From contig NC_045430.1 in assembly GCF_902635505.1 (NCBI RefSeq), positions 274,408,681-274,472,680 on the forward strand: a stretch of DNA of 64,000 nucleotides, in the 5' to 3' direction. The stretch's first letter is position 1. Every line of letters starts with the position of its first letter. Below, one piece after another: positions 18,230 to 29,467 of this stretch. This DNA comes from Sarcophilus harrisii. Its lineage: Eukaryota; Chordata; Mammalia; Dasyuromorphia; Dasyuridae. Made by a program: the position numbers and the translations under genes. The notes below the pieces were generated by a model. It saw nothing but the letters and a program-made list of their open reading frames with translations. It made no database searches and was not told the origin of the DNA.

Positions 18230-18910
18230 GTCTCCCTGCCCTTAGTCCCCTTCTTCTCCACTTTGTCTATTATCCACATAGCTGCCAAAGCAATCTTCCT
18301 CAGTCATAGTTCTGACCAACTCAAAAACATTCACTGGCTCCCCATTAAGTGCCCTTAATATATAAGATAAAATCCTCTTTCCTTAGCCTGGCATTTAAGA
18401 CCCTCTACTATTGGGCTCCCCATCTAGGTAGCTCATCTCATTCTATATGATTCACCTTCACATACTGGATGCTCCAAATTGGTCCCTGGTTTTCTCCTGC
18501 ATCTTTTGCCTTTGTGCATTTACATAAGATCTCCCTACTCACCCCCTTTGCCCTTCTCTATTCAGATCCTTCTTTGACTTCAAGGCAGAGTTCTATTGCT
18601 TCTTTGTTCCCCCAAATTTCCTTGATCTGCTCCAGCTAGAAGTACTCTAGTGCTCCTCCAATTTCTCACTGGATTTTACCTTCTGTATTTTTCATTTTCT
18701 TCCGTCTTTTTTTATTACCATTAAAAATTTTTCATGCTAATTTTTGTTTCTACATGACTAATTTCCCAAGATATCTTTATGTATTATACACATGGTATAT
18801 TTCCTTAGTTACAATATCAGCTCTCTAAACAGATTCTTTGTCTCTCTTACTCTAGAACTTAAACCAAGGGCTGCTCCTAGTAGGTACTTAATAAATGTTT
18901 GTTGTATTGG
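18230..18910 (+). mobile_element. L2 LINE 3' part (ORF end plus 3' UTR)
   Basis: The ORF end is readable in the frame of 18089-18358 as AAKAIFLSHSSDQL and IHWLPIK, matching the L2 reverse-transcriptase C-terminus. It continues with a GCATTTAAGACCCTC block, a 3' UTR at 18600-18840 and the tail AGTAGGTACTTAATAAATG at 18878-18896. It is 5' truncated, and the frame is broken after the conserved HWLP block. Confidence 0.9.
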
Positions 18911-19029
18911 ATTGTGAATACAGGAGTTGACTGGGGGAAGCTCTCAGGTCAGCTTGAAGAGCTTACAGGACCCTCTCCTTCCCACTTCCAGTTTGGGAAC
19001 TGCTGATTGAGCCTGTGGATCCCTGAGCT

Positions 19030-19200
19030 GGCGTTGAAGGCGGACACCATCCAGCCCAACTTCCTTGTTTTGTAGGTGAGGAAAATGAAGGTTAAGGTCC
19101 AAGATCACATAAGTAATAAGTGATGGAGATGGAACTGAAAGTCAGAACCTTTGACTCCAAATTCACTGTCATTCAGTATCTATGTTCCTGTGGAATACAT
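19030..19200 (-). mobile_element. MIR/THER-type CORE-SINE fragment
   Basis: The plus strand shows TTTGTAGGTGAGGAAAATGA, AGGTCCAAGATCACATAAGT and GACTCCAAATTCACTGTC, the reversed core and head of an ancient CORE-SINE. Confidence 0.65.
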
Positions 19201-20640
19201 AAGAATACAGCTCATAGAAAAAGGTGCTGATGACTAGGGATGAATTTGTTTGCTCAGCCCACTTGGGGATGATTGTGCAAGGAACAACTCCTTCGGGCCT
19301 GCCTGTAAAGGAAATCTTTCGTTAAGGTCTCCATCTTTTCCCTAGTCCCCCTTTGTGAAGTCAGACAGAGATCTAAGAGTAGATCTGAATTCTTGGTACT
19401 GGAAATGGGGAAGATGCTCCTCTAGGAGCCCTTAGTGGCCAGAGGAAAAGATCCATGAGATCTGTACAATAAAGTGATTTGGGAAAAAAGCTCCTGACCC
19501 CAGGCTTGAGAAGGCAATGGTAGAACCACTTGGCTAAGAGAAAGCAGCTGTGTACTAGGGGCCCTTCTGTCTTGAATGGTGGGGATTTCCAGAATCCCTG
19601 ACTTCTCGATAAAGTTACTGGGTACCCTGGTCTTGGATGTATGACTTTTGAGCAGAGAAAGGCACCAGGTAAACTGACCAACAATCCAAAGTTTGAGAGT
19701 TTGGTGACCCAGCAATGACAGAGTCAAGAAGAGAGAAGGGAATCATGTGCATGACCCCAAAGCTAGAAGAGCAGCAAAGGACTCTAAGGATAATAAGACT
19801 CTAGGGAGTCTTGGATTTTACCATCTGCTGTTATGAATTATTTGGACAATGTGCATCTAAAAGGAGAGAAGACCACCTTCCTAATCAGCTCAAGCTCATT
19901 TCTTTCTTGGGGGATTTCTGGATGCTAATAAGGGAGCCTGGAGATGAAAGTGGGACTCCACTCACTAGAATTGGGGGGCTGCCTGTTTTATCCCAGGAAT
20001 ATCCAAACCACAGGACAGTACATAAATATGGATGCCTGTACAGGTCTCCGGAGTGAAAGAAGGCTGCATCCAAATGTTGGCCGATGGCTTCTTGAGCATG
20101 CTGAAGGGCACTTCCTATCCAGAAGTACAAACTTCAAGATGATACAATAAGTTGTGGAAGACTTTGAGACCCTGGGGGGAAAGGGAAGGGGCTCACGAAG
20201 AGAAAAGAGAATGGAACATGTAGTTCATGAGCTACTGTGATCCCCTTATGTTGGTGCATCAACACTGTAGAGCAGGGCTGGCTGTTTAAGTGAAGAGATG
20301 CTCTCCACCCCCACCTCTGTTTGGAACACAGGTGTGTTCACTTTATCCAGGAGAGTGGGGGCTGTAATTTTCCCTCAGTCAACAGCTCTCCTCCATCCAC
20401 CCCCGGAGACAAACTTCAGAAGAAAAGGGACGGTGAGGGGAGTGAATTGTCTGAAGCGAGTCGCTTGAGGAAAACATCTTGTTTTTTACTGAGCTCCTAA
20501 TCTTTCTCTGATATTAAGGAGCTTATGAGATATTAATAAAATGAAAAAGCAAATGCAACTCGCACAGCTCTTGTTCATATGGCTCAAGCCCCAAGTTGAG
20601 TGTGAGGAGAATCTTTTCCCTTCCTCCAACAACCCAGATG
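19201..20640. other. Unassigned 1.4-kb block, no repeats seen
   Basis: No repeat family is recognised. Overlapping frames of 60-103 codons lie on both strands (19373-19727 minus, 19811-20150 both strands) without known homology or evident splice structure. The part around 20280-20470 is GC-moderate and could be conserved non-coding sequence, but this cannot be tested here. Confidence 0.35.
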
Positions 20641-20654
20641 GTGCATCTGCTGTC

Positions 20655-20690
20655 TGTCTCTGTCTCTCTGTCTCTCTGTCTCTTACCGCA
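20655..20690. repeat. (TCTCTG)n tract
   Basis: A short hexanucleotide-like run of GTCTCTGTCTCTCTG pattern with imperfect periodicity. Confidence 0.85.
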
Positions 20691-21591
20691 AGCCATTTAC
20701 TGACTCATATCATTCCCTCCCCCCCATATCCCTACACAGTTAAGAACAAATAAAATTCACATAGAAGTCATGCCCAATACAAGTTTAAATCAACAGCAAA
20801 ATAGTTTTTAAGGGGCTGTAAAAGCCAGGAACAATTTAAAGGCAGAAGGAAATCATGTGATAAATGGCAGCAGCAAGCCAAGGGGAAGAGGTGGGATTAA
20901 ACCTCCATCACCCTTCACAGATTTCAGTTTCAATCTGATACAGCCACATCCCGTTCTCCCATGTCTGAATGCAGAGGGAAAGCAAGAGAGAATATAGGAC
21001 CCGGGAGAGAGTTCAAGGTCACCACCGAATCAAGACATCACACATGATGCCATCGGTCCTCTTGCTGAATTACATTTGTTCATGAGTTCAGATGAGAATA
21101 TCTGTTAACATCTTATTGATCATTACTTTGTGCATTCTTTCTGCTATTCCCTGATCATATTCTTGTATATTTTTCCTCTAATCATTTTAAGCTTTCTTTT
21201 TTTTATTTTTCTGGAATGCCAATAATGCCCACAGTGTTTTGCTAATCATAATAACCTTATTTTCTCCCTTTTGGTTTAAAAAATATGAGATCTTCCAGTT
21301 AATCATTTCAATATTTTATGCCTCTCCTTTCATTATGTTTTGGTTCTGCCCATATCACTGTTATTCTCTGCGATTCTAGTGCTTTATGAAACTTTCCTGT
21401 CCCCTCTCCCAAGACTCTGTATTTTTATATTTTAAATTCTCACTAGATAATTTCCAATCTTATATAATCCAGATGTTTTCTGAGATCTGTTATCAAAGGA
21501 CGTACAAAAACAACCACCACCAAATGGCTGCTTTTCTATTTCTCCTTGTCTCTGTTTCTCTGTCAGACTAACATCTCTACTCTACTCTTCT
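20691..21591. other. Unassigned, AT-rich toward the right
   Basis: About 900 bp with no recognised repeat or exon. It becomes AT-rich after 21100. The right edge holds the target site of the L1 pair below. Confidence 0.35.
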
Positions 21592-21607
21592 CTTTATGTC
21601 TGTTTCT

Positions 21608-24243
21608 TTTTTTATTAAAGATTTTTAATTTTCAAAAGATACGCATGGATAATTTTTCAACATTAACCCTTGTAAAACTTTGTGTTCCAATTTCCCCCCT
21701 TCTCCCCACTCCTTCCCTAGATAGCAAGTAATCCAATATATGTTAAACATGATAAAATATATGTCAAAAGCAAGACATGAATACCCATTTATACAATTAT
21801 CTTGCTGCACAAAAAAAAAATCAAATCAAAAAGGAAAAAGAAATGAGTAAGAAAATAAAATGCAAGTTTGACCCACACCTAACACCGTATAACAAGGTAA
21901 GGTTGAAATGGGTTCACGATTTAGACATAAAGAATGATATTATAAACAAATTAGAAGGACATAGGATAATTTACCTCTCAGATCTGTGGAGGAGGAAGGA
22001 TTTTGTGACCAAAGAAGAACTAGAGATCATTATTGATCATAAAATAAACAATTTTGATTATATTAAGTTAAAAAGTTTTTGTACAAACAAAACTAATGCA
22101 AACAAGATTGCAAGGGAAGCAATAAACTGGGAAAACATTTTTACATTCAAAGGTTCTGATAAAGGCCTCATTTCTAAAATATATAAAGAATTAATTCAAA
22201 TTTATAGGAATTCAAGCCATTCTCCAATTGATAAATGGATATGAATGGACAATTTTCAGATGGATAAATTGAAACCATTTATAGTCATATGAAAAGGTGC
22301 TCCAAATCACTATTGATCAGAGAAATGCAAATTAAGACAATTCTGAGATACCACCACACACCTGTCAGATTGGCTAAGATGACAGGAAAAGAAAAGGACG
22401 AATGTTGAAGGGGATATGGGAAAACTGGGACACTGATGCCTTGTAGGTGGAGTTGTGAACGAATCCAACCATTCTGGAGAGCAATCTGGAATTATGCTCA
22501 AAAAGTTATCAAACTGTGCATATTCTTTGACCCAGCAGTGCTACTACTGGGCTTATACCCCAGAGAGATACTAAAGAAGGAAAGGGACCTGTATGTGCCA
22601 AAATGTTTGGGCAGCACTATTTGTAGTGACAAGAAACTGGAAACTGAGTGGATACCCATCAGTGGGGGAATGGCTGAATAAATTGTGATATGTGCATGTT
22701 ATGGAATATTATTATTCAGTAAGAAATGACCAGCAGGAGGATTTCAGAAAAGCCTGAAGAGACTGACAGAAACTGATGCTGACTGAAATGAGCAGAACCA
22801 GGAGATCATCATACAGGACAAAAACAAGACTATATGATGATCAATTCTGATGGACGTGCCTCTTTCTTACGAGATGATTCAGGCCAGTTTCAATTGTTCA
22901 GTGATGAAGAGAGCCATCTACACCCAGGGAGAGGACTATGGGAACTGAGTGTGGACTACAACATAGCATATTCACGCTTTCTGTTGATGTGTACTTACAT
23001 CTTGTTTTTCTTCTCAGTTTTTTTTTCTTTCTAGATCTGATTTTTCTTGTGCATCAAGAGAACTATAAATATATATATGATTTAACATATATTTTAACAT
23101 TAAACATGGATTGGACTACTTGCCATCTAGGGGAGGGGATGGCAGGAAGGAGGAGAAAATTTGGAACACAAGGTTTTATAAGGGTCAGTGTTGAAAATAC
23201 CTATGCATATGTTTTGTAAATAAAAACTTTAATAAAAAATAAAATGCTAAAAAAGAGAAAATAAAATGCAAGCAAACAACAACAAAAAGAGTGAGAATAC
23301 TTTGTTGTGATCTACAGTCAGTTCCCAGTCTTCTGTCTGGATGCAATTGGCTCTCTTCATCACAAGATCATTGGAACTGGTCCGACTCACTTCGCTGTTG
23401 AAAAGAGCCTCGTCTATCAGAATTGATCATCATATGATCTTGCTGTTGCCATGTACAATGATCTCCTGATCCCACTCATTCCACTCAGCATCAGTTCATG
23501 TAACTGTCTCCAGAGCCCTCTGAAATCATCCTGCTGTTTATTTCTTATAGAACAATAATATTCCATAATATTCATATACCATAATTTACTCAGCCATTCT
23601 CCAATTGATGGACATCCACTCAGTTTCCAGTTTCTGGCCACTACAAACAGGGCTGCCACAAACATTTTGGCACATACAGGTCCCTTTCCCTCCTTTAAGA
23701 TCTCTTTGGGATATAAGCCCAGTAGCAGCACTGCTGGGTCAAAGGGTATGCACAGTTTGATAACTGTTTGAGCATAGTTCCAGATTGCTCTCCAGAATGG
23801 TTGGATCCATTCACAATTCCACCAACAATGCATCAGTGTCCCAGTTTTCCCACATCCCCTCCAACGTTCGTCATTGTCTTTTCTTGTCATCTTAGCCAAT
23901 CGGAGAGGTGTATAGTGGTGTCTCAGATTGTCTCCATTTGCATGTCTCTGATTAATAGTGATTTAGAGCACCTTTTCATATGACTTGAAATGGTTTCAAT
24001 TTCTTTGAATTTGAGTTGTCTCTATACATTTTGGAAATGAGGCCTTTCTCAGAACCTTTGAATGTAAAACTGTGTTCCCAGTTTATTGCTTCCCTTCTAA
24101 TCTTGTCTGCATTAGTTTTGTTTGTACAAAAACTTTCTAAATTAATATAATCAAAATTATCTATTTTTTCTTCAGTAATAAACTCCAGTTCTTGTTTGGC
24201 CACAAATTCCTTCCTCCTCCACAGATCTGAGAGAAAAACGATA
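21608..24243 (-). mobile_element. Outer LINE-1, interrupted by another L1
   Basis: A minus-strand L1 3' part in two pieces, 21608-21850 (3' UTR) and 23273-24243 (3' UTR and ORF2 C-terminus). Its target duplication is CTTTATGTCTGTTTCT at 21592-21607 and CTTTATGTCTCTGTTTCT at 24244-24261. The ORF2 part is readable on the minus strand (23899-23417): SIGEWLSKLWYMNIMEYYC and GLYPKEILKEGKGPVCAKM. A second frame (24203-23976) covers upstream residues, with a deletion between them. Confidence 0.95.
21867..23256 (+). mobile_element. Inner LINE-1 inserted head-on into the outer L1
   Basis: A 1.39-kb 5'-truncated L1 flanked by a perfect 16-bp duplication of outer-L1 sequence, GAAAATAAAATGCAAG (21851-21866 and 23257-23272). 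It starts within ORF2 at FDPHLTPYNKVRLKWVHDLD and ends in an A-rich tail. The frame breaks at DKWI, where consensus bases between GGATATGAAT and the upstream TGG are missing, and it breaks again further on. It lies in the opposite orientation to its host. Confidence 0.97.
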
Positions 24244-24261
24244 CTTTATGTCTCTGTTTCT

Positions 24262-24790
24262 GCCATGATTCTACTACCATCCTCCTCTCCTTTTCCTGGA
24301 GTGACTGAATGTAAATTCCTTGTGCCAAGCCTCTCCTGAACCCTTGTGATCTTCCCCTTCCAAGCCAGGGAGACTTAGCTTCCATCAGTACTACAATTCC
24401 CAGAAGTCCATCTATCCAGGCTTCTGATTCCAAAAGCTCAGGCTGCTTAAAACCTGGTAACATGATTTCCCCCGACACTGATGTAGTTTCAAGGCCGCGG
24501 TCTTGTAGCTAATGTATTCCTCGCTCCCTTGACCTCTGGTATGGCCTTCCCCCCATCCCCCCATCTGTAGGAGCCTAGATTTAAGCTGTGTTCAAGCTAT
24601 ATGATGAGATTTCCCAGAGAAAACATGAATCAAAGAGCTGGTTTGGGGGGTGGGGAGAGGCTGCCTCCAGCCCGGTCTATGCAAGCTCTGAGGCTGGGGC
24701 CGTTATGGGCTCTACCGAATGCCACTTTTAATAAAAGCGTTTAATAAAAGATTTCAGTGGACAGACTTGGAGATATCATTAACTAGGAAG
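24262..24790. other. Unassigned block with a ZNF143-type motif
   Basis: No repeat family is assigned. It holds ACTACAATTCCCAGAAG (24390-24406), a CCGCGG at 24497-24502 and two nearby AATAAAAG signals at about 24732 and 24744. These signs would fit an old regulatory or transposon-derived segment, but its origin is unknown. Confidence 0.4.
24390..24406 (+). promoter_or_regulatory. Candidate ZNF143/THAP11 (SBS) site
   Basis: ACTACAATTCCCAGAAG matches the core of the known ZNF143/STAF-SBS2 motif, ACTACAATTCCCAGCATGC, over its first 14 bases. Such sites occur at promoters and chromatin loop anchors. Here it is isolated, with no gene start in view, so function is only possible. Confidence 0.5.
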
Positions 24791-25360
24791 TCACTGTCCA
24801 TTCCCACATAAATCATCTTTATTGTTTACTAAATCTCTTGCCGGCTGTCATGGATGAAAGCCTAAGAATAGGTTCAAAACTAAGTGAAAATTCCAGATGA
24901 GCTGATGTGGGGCAGGAAGTAGTGGGTTTGTCCATTTCAGCTCCTTTCCCCCTTTTCTTGCTGACTCTTGACCTGCTCTGGCTGCCCCCCTCTTCTCTTC
25001 CTCCACTGAGGTCAGCCCCAGAAGCCTCGAGCATCTGCCTCATGAACCCCAAAACCAGCAGAATGATGGGATTTCTCCCATGTTTCACAGTCAGGGAACA
25101 AAGTCAGGAAACATGAAGAAGAGCTCCCCACTGCCCCAGGCCCCTCAGGGTTTTTCTAAGCCTGAGGCAGACTTGTCCCCCTGGTCCTGTCTTGGTTCCA
25201 GCATGGATAGATGGGTGGCAGCCTCCACCCTTCCTTAGGGGTCCATTCTGTGCCAGGCTCAGGGCTCTCCCTCCTCTCATCTTTCCCTAAAACATGGACA
25301 TCCAGGGAGCCAGCCAGAAAAAAATGGAAATGCCTTCACTGCCTCTACTTCTAAGGGTTC
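24791..25360. other. Unassigned non-coding sequence
   Basis: No repeat or exon recognised. Complementary frames at 24819-25116 on both strands lack known homology. Confidence 0.4.
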
Positions 25361-25364
25361 AAGG

Positions 25365-25600
25365 AACTGAACCAGGATTCATGGTACTGGCTTTGGAGGC
25401 AAGGGATCTCGGTTCAAATGCTGCCTCTGTCACTTATGCTGGCGGTCGTGGGCAAGTTACCTTCTCGGAACCTCAGCTTCTGCATCTGCAAAATGAAAGA
25501 TTTGTAGGAGATGGATTGCTGAAAGCTCTTCTAGCTCCATCTCCATTTGTCACCAAGGCAGTCTCTCTGGATCCTGAAGAGGCTGGACTAGAATCCTGAG
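25365..25600 (+). mobile_element. CORE-SINE, short Mar1 variant, plus adjoining tail
   Basis: Head GGCTTTGGAGGCAAGGGATC and CGGTTCAAATGCTGCC, and core TCACTTATGCTGGC, GGGCAAGTTACCTTCTCGG and CTGCATCTGCAAAATGAAAG. The 101-codon plus frame here is a translation of the SINE, not a gene. Confidence 0.75.
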
Positions 25601-26065
25601 GTTCCTTCCATCCCTGGCTCTCTGTGTCCACGATCCCAAAGTCCCTGATTCTGGCAGAAGCAAACTCTGTGGATTCCTGGTTCACCCAGTGGTCACTGGT
25701 GACCACCTTCCTTGGTCACTTCTGCACAATAACTCAGAGCCTTTAAAATATCAGCCCATTTTCTACTGAATAGGAGTCTTTGGGCATTTATTTAATCCTT
25801 CTCCTTGATATGAGAGAAAAAAACATATACTTTTATTTTAGAGTTTCTCAAGTTACCTAAACAGTTTAGTCAAGATTTTAGTTCTTGTTTCTTTTTCCCT
25901 CCATGATGTCAGAAAGACACAGGACTGCCATTCAGTCTGGGCAAGTCTTCCCAGGATGTGGCTGATCAGAGAGCCTTTCCCACTATGTGGGAGGCTTTGC
26001 TCCCACAAGGAGCTCAGTGAGGTAGGAAATGCCCCACTCTACCAATGGAAGGATGGTGAGACGCA
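25601..26065. other. Unassigned non-coding sequence
   Basis: Ordinary composition; no repeat or exon recognised. Confidence 0.4.
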
Positions 26066-26069
26066 GGAG

Positions 26070-26285
26070 TAATGATGATAGCTGGCATTTGTGTCGTGCA
26101 TCATTTTATGAATGAAGCTACGTTTTATCTCAGTTGATCCTCACAATCACCCTGTAAGAAAGGGGCTATTATGATCTCTTTTTTATAGATGAGGAAACTG
26201 AGGCAGACAAATGTTAAGTGTCTTGCCCAGATACATGGTGACAAAGTATCTGAGGCTGAATTGGAATTTAGGTTTTCCACTTTAC
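26070..26285 (-). mobile_element. Mar1/MIR CORE-SINE
   Basis: The plus strand shows the reversed tail and core: GATAGCTGGCATTTGTG, TTGATCCTCACAATCACC, TTTTATAGATGAGGAAACTG, AGGCAGACAAATGTTAAGTG and TCTTGCCCAGATACATGG. The head (GAATTGGAATTTAGGTTTTC) is diverged. It borders the CR1/L3 element. Confidence 0.8.
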
Positions 26286-26961
26286 TACAATGTTGGCAAA
26301 AGGGAAATATTCTAATTTTCAAAGAAGGGAAGAAACAAAACCCTGCAAACTATAGGCCAAGGAACTTGACTTCAGGTCCTGGGAAAATTCTAAGAGGGAT
26401 CATTAAAGGGACAGTTGATGAACACTGAGAAAGGGAAGTAGTGAAAACCAAGAGCTAGGATGGTTTCTTTAAGAATCTTTGAGAATAGTCTAACTTCTTT
26501 TCCTTTTCCGACAGGATTACTAAAGTAATAGACAAGAGGAATACAGTGATTAGTGTTTCTCTGATTTAGGAAAAATTTGGACAAAGTCTGTCGTGCAATT
26601 CTTCTAGGGAAGATGGAGAAATAGAGGTTAGACAATAATGCCCTGGTTGGACGGCCCACAGAGTAGAGAGCTGTTAATAGGTGGAGAAGTCTCCAGTGGG
26701 GTCCCCTAAGGATCTGGTCCTGGCCCTGGAGTATTTATCATTTCTATCAGTGATTTGGATAATTTGTCCATGGCCCCAAGCTGGGAGGGAAAGCTGACAC
26801 AGTGCATGGCAGAGTCAGGATCCAAAAGGATTTTGACAGGAGAACTGGATTCAATAAAAAGAAATTCAGTGGGAATAAAAATAGAGTCTTGTACTAGAGA
26901 AGAAAAAAATAACTTTAGAAGGAAGTGATAGGGAGATCTGGAGAGAGAGCAAGAGAACAGT

Positions 26962-27120
26962 CATTTTTTTTTTTTTTTTTTTTTTGCTGAGCCAATTAGG
27001 GTTAAGTGACTTGCCCAGGATCACACAGGTAGGAACTATTAAGTGTCTGAGGCCACATTTGAACTCGGGTTCTCCTCTCCTCAGGGCTGGTGCTCTATCC
27101 CCTGCACCACCTGGATGCCC
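26962..27120 (-). mobile_element. A-tailed SINE (WSINE1-like) nested in CR1/L3
   Basis: A T-run of about 22 nt, then GCTGAGCCAATTAGGGTTAA, GCCCAGGATCACACAGGTAG, TCAGGGCTGGTGCTCTATCC and GGATGCCC. The target duplication is CAAGAGAACAGT at 26950-26961 and CAAGAACAGT at 27121-27130. Confidence 0.95.
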
Positions 27121-27704
27121 CAAGAACAGTTGATCTGAAAGATGTTTGTAGATCTTAAGCTCCTCAGGAGTTGGCATTGGGATGGCATTGAGCCAATGTG
27201 ATCTGGGGTGGCTCGGCAAGGAGAAGTGAACAGCTTCATTTAACGGTTTCCAGGAGTCAGGAAGGGATGTTCTTATTGCATCAGCTGTTACCTGGAGCCT
27301 CAGGATCAGTTCTGGCAGCGTTCAAGCACATTATTAACTGGAGAGTGTTTGGATGAGGGCAGCCCACATAGCTCAGGAAGAGAGGATCAGTTGAAAAAAC
27401 TGGGAATGAGCAGCCTGAAGAAAAGACTCTTCATTGAGAGCATCTGAGTGATTCAAGCGTTTCCAGAGACGCCATTTCAAGCAAGTATTCCATTGCTCTG
27501 CTTCTCACCAGAGGGCAGAACCAGAAACGTGGACGGAAGTAGCCAAGAGGGACATTTCAGCTTCTAACAACGACCTTCAAACTTTCTAACAGCCAGAGCA
27601 GCCAAAGGTGGGGTAGGCTTTCTAGAGAAGCGGTGGGTCCCCTCATTGGGAGCCTTTAAGCAACTTTACAATGACTCATTAGCTATATTATAGGCTATAT
27701 TATA

Positions 27705-27938
27705 TTATGGGCTGCAAGGGAGTGCCACAGTGCATAAACTGCATAGACTCATCTTCCTGAATTCAAATCTGACCTCAGACACTTACTCCCTGGGTAATAC
27801 TGGGCAAATCATTTAACCCTATTTGCCTCAGTTTCCTTATCTGTAAAATGAGCTGGACAAGGAAACCATTCCAGTGTCTTGGCCAAGAAAATCCCTAATG
27901 GGGACACAGGAAATTAGACGTGACTCAACAAGATCTGG
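27705..27938 (+). mobile_element. RTE-tailed SINE nested in CR1/L3
   Basis: Core and RTE tail are clear: TTCAAATCTGACCTCAGAC, TTTGCCTCAGTTTCCTTATC, AGCTGGACAAGGAAACC, GGCCAAGAAAATCCCTAATG and GACGTGACTCAACAAG. It separates the last 50 bp of the CR1 3' end from the rest of that element. Confidence 0.9.
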
Positions 27939-28014
27939 AGTTCCAATTCTAAGAATCTGTTACTCTGTGATTCTAAAACTCGTGGTCTACCCATCATGCT
28001 ACCTTACTGGATGT

Positions 28015-28490
28015 AAGAGCGGAGGAAAGGAGAGGAAAATAAAGGATACATAAATAGATCAAGGTGGAGATGGAAAGAATGAAGGGAGGAAGGGAGGAAT
28101 AAATAGATCAAAGGATGCATAGAGGAATGGAGGGAAGTATGTTAAGATGGAAACAGGCAAGGATGAAGAGAGGAAGAGAGAGATGAAGAGAATGGAGGAA
28201 TGGAGAGGAGGATGGAAGAATAGGAAGAATAGATAGAATGATGAATTTAGAGAGGGGTAGATGAAAGGATGAATGTAGGGATGAGAGAAGGAAAGTATAG
28301 AAGGATGTGCCAAGGAAAGAAAGGAGGAATATAGTGAGAGAGGGTAGAATTGATAGAACAATGGAGAGGTAATTAAAGAAATGAATTCAGGGTTGGTGGT
28401 ATGGCTAGAGAGAGGAGTGGGTGAAGAAATAGAGGGACAAATGGCTAGAGGGATGGAGGGATAGAGAGATGGAGAGGTAGAAGGTTCTGC
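28015..28490. repeat. GGAT/GGAA-rich imperfect tandem tract
   Basis: About 475 bp of degenerate purine-rich tandem sequence (GGATGGAGGGA, AGATAGAATGA and similar words). The 158-codon minus-strand frame (Ser/Pro/Phe/Leu-rich) is its translation. Confidence 0.9.
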
Positions 28491-28860
28491 CTCGAGGATC
28501 CACCTTAAAAGAGAAAAGGTCCTGTGATAAGACAAGCTTTAAAAATCAGTCATTGGAAGCAGTGCGGTTCTTGCTATTTAAAAATTCTTCTGAACTCCCA
28601 TGACTTGCTGGTGCCCATGAAGTCAGAACATTAGTCTCTCAGGACTCAAGGTAAAGAGAGAGATGGGTAAATTAAAGTGAAATGTTGCAGAACGGTCCAT
28701 CCCTGGGCGTCCCCAGATGCAGTCGGGATCATGTGACTCCTCTCCTCCGAATACCTTATTAATCCCACAGTGTGGCCATCACTATTCAGCCAGTTTGAGA
28801 CAGGACGGTTTCCGAGCCAAGATTCGAGACAGGAGCAAAGGTGGGAAACAGGGGCGACAG
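28491..28860. other. Unassigned non-coding sequence
   Basis: No repeat or exon recognised. Short frames on both strands overlap without known homology. Confidence 0.4.
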
Positions 28861-28984
28861 TGGAAAGAATGTTGGCTATGGGTACAGTCAACCCCACCTC
28901 TGGCCCTTATTCTAACCTGGGTGACCCTGGAAAAATGGGCGAACCTCTTTTGGACTCAGCTCCATCTCCTATAAAATGTAAGCA

Positions 28985-29285
28985 TTTAACTGAACACCAA
29001 CCAGAAGATTTTGTATTTGATCCTAGAGGCTGTAGGGAGCCAATGGAGATTCTTGAGTAGGGGAGGTGACCTGTTGAATAGGAGGCTGACTTCGGGAGTT
29101 TATTAAAGTTATTTAATAAATAATTTAATAATTTAATAAATTTGTTATTATAATTACATATATACAATTATAATAATTTAATAAAATAAATAATAAATAA
29201 TTTAATAAAGCTATTAAAGTTTATTAAAGAAAAGACTGGAGTGAGAAGAGGCTTGAGGCAGGTAGCAGCTCCCTACTCCCACCAG
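28985..29285 (-). mobile_element. L2 fragment with internal AT-rich expansion
   Basis: The plus strand shows the reversed L2 block ATTTTGTATTTGATCCTAGA, GGGAGCCAATGGAGATTCTT, GAGTAGGGGAGGTGACC. An AT-rich (TTTAATAAA)-like expansion at about 29098-29225 follows. The element then resumes with AGACTGGAGTGAGAAGAGGC and TTGAGGCAGGTAGCAGC. A diverged CORE-SINE piece lies just upstream (28860-28975). Confidence 0.85.
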
Positions 29286-29465
29286 CAGCTACTGCCCCAC
29301 TTCTGAAGTCATAGAATCCTTTGGCTATAAGTCTAGAGATACTTTCTTCAAAATCAGGCATCAAATAACATACATAGGAGTGCAAAGAAAACCAAGGACA
29401 TTGAAATAGTCATTTTAGAAAGCTTCAGAGACCCCAGAAAAAGGAGCCCTGCTTAGATCTAGAAG
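29286..29465. other. Unassigned spacer
   Basis: Short stretch without recognised elements. Confidence 0.4.
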
Positions 29466-29467
29466 CC

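Larger units (their letters stand above)
26290..27990 (+). mobile_element. CR1/L3 LINE, 1.7 kb, with two nested SINEs
   Basis: The reverse-transcriptase start motif is readable in the frame ending at 26428 (KEGKKQNPANYRPRNLTS, then GKIL). Later landmarks are CAGTGGGGTCCCCTAAGGAT (about 26696), AGCTGGGAGGGAAAGCTGAC, GCAGCCTGAAGAAAAGAC, GAGGGCAGAACCAGAAACG and CCTCATTGGGAGCCTTTAAG. The 3' terminus CTCTGTGATTCTAAA lies at about 27964-27978. SINEs at 26962-27120 and 27705-27938 interrupt it. The palm itself is badly decayed. Confidence 0.9.

Noticed and set aside
28059-28535. 158-codon Ser/Pro-rich ORF (minus)
   Set aside because: Translation of the GGAT/GGAA-rich tandem tract.
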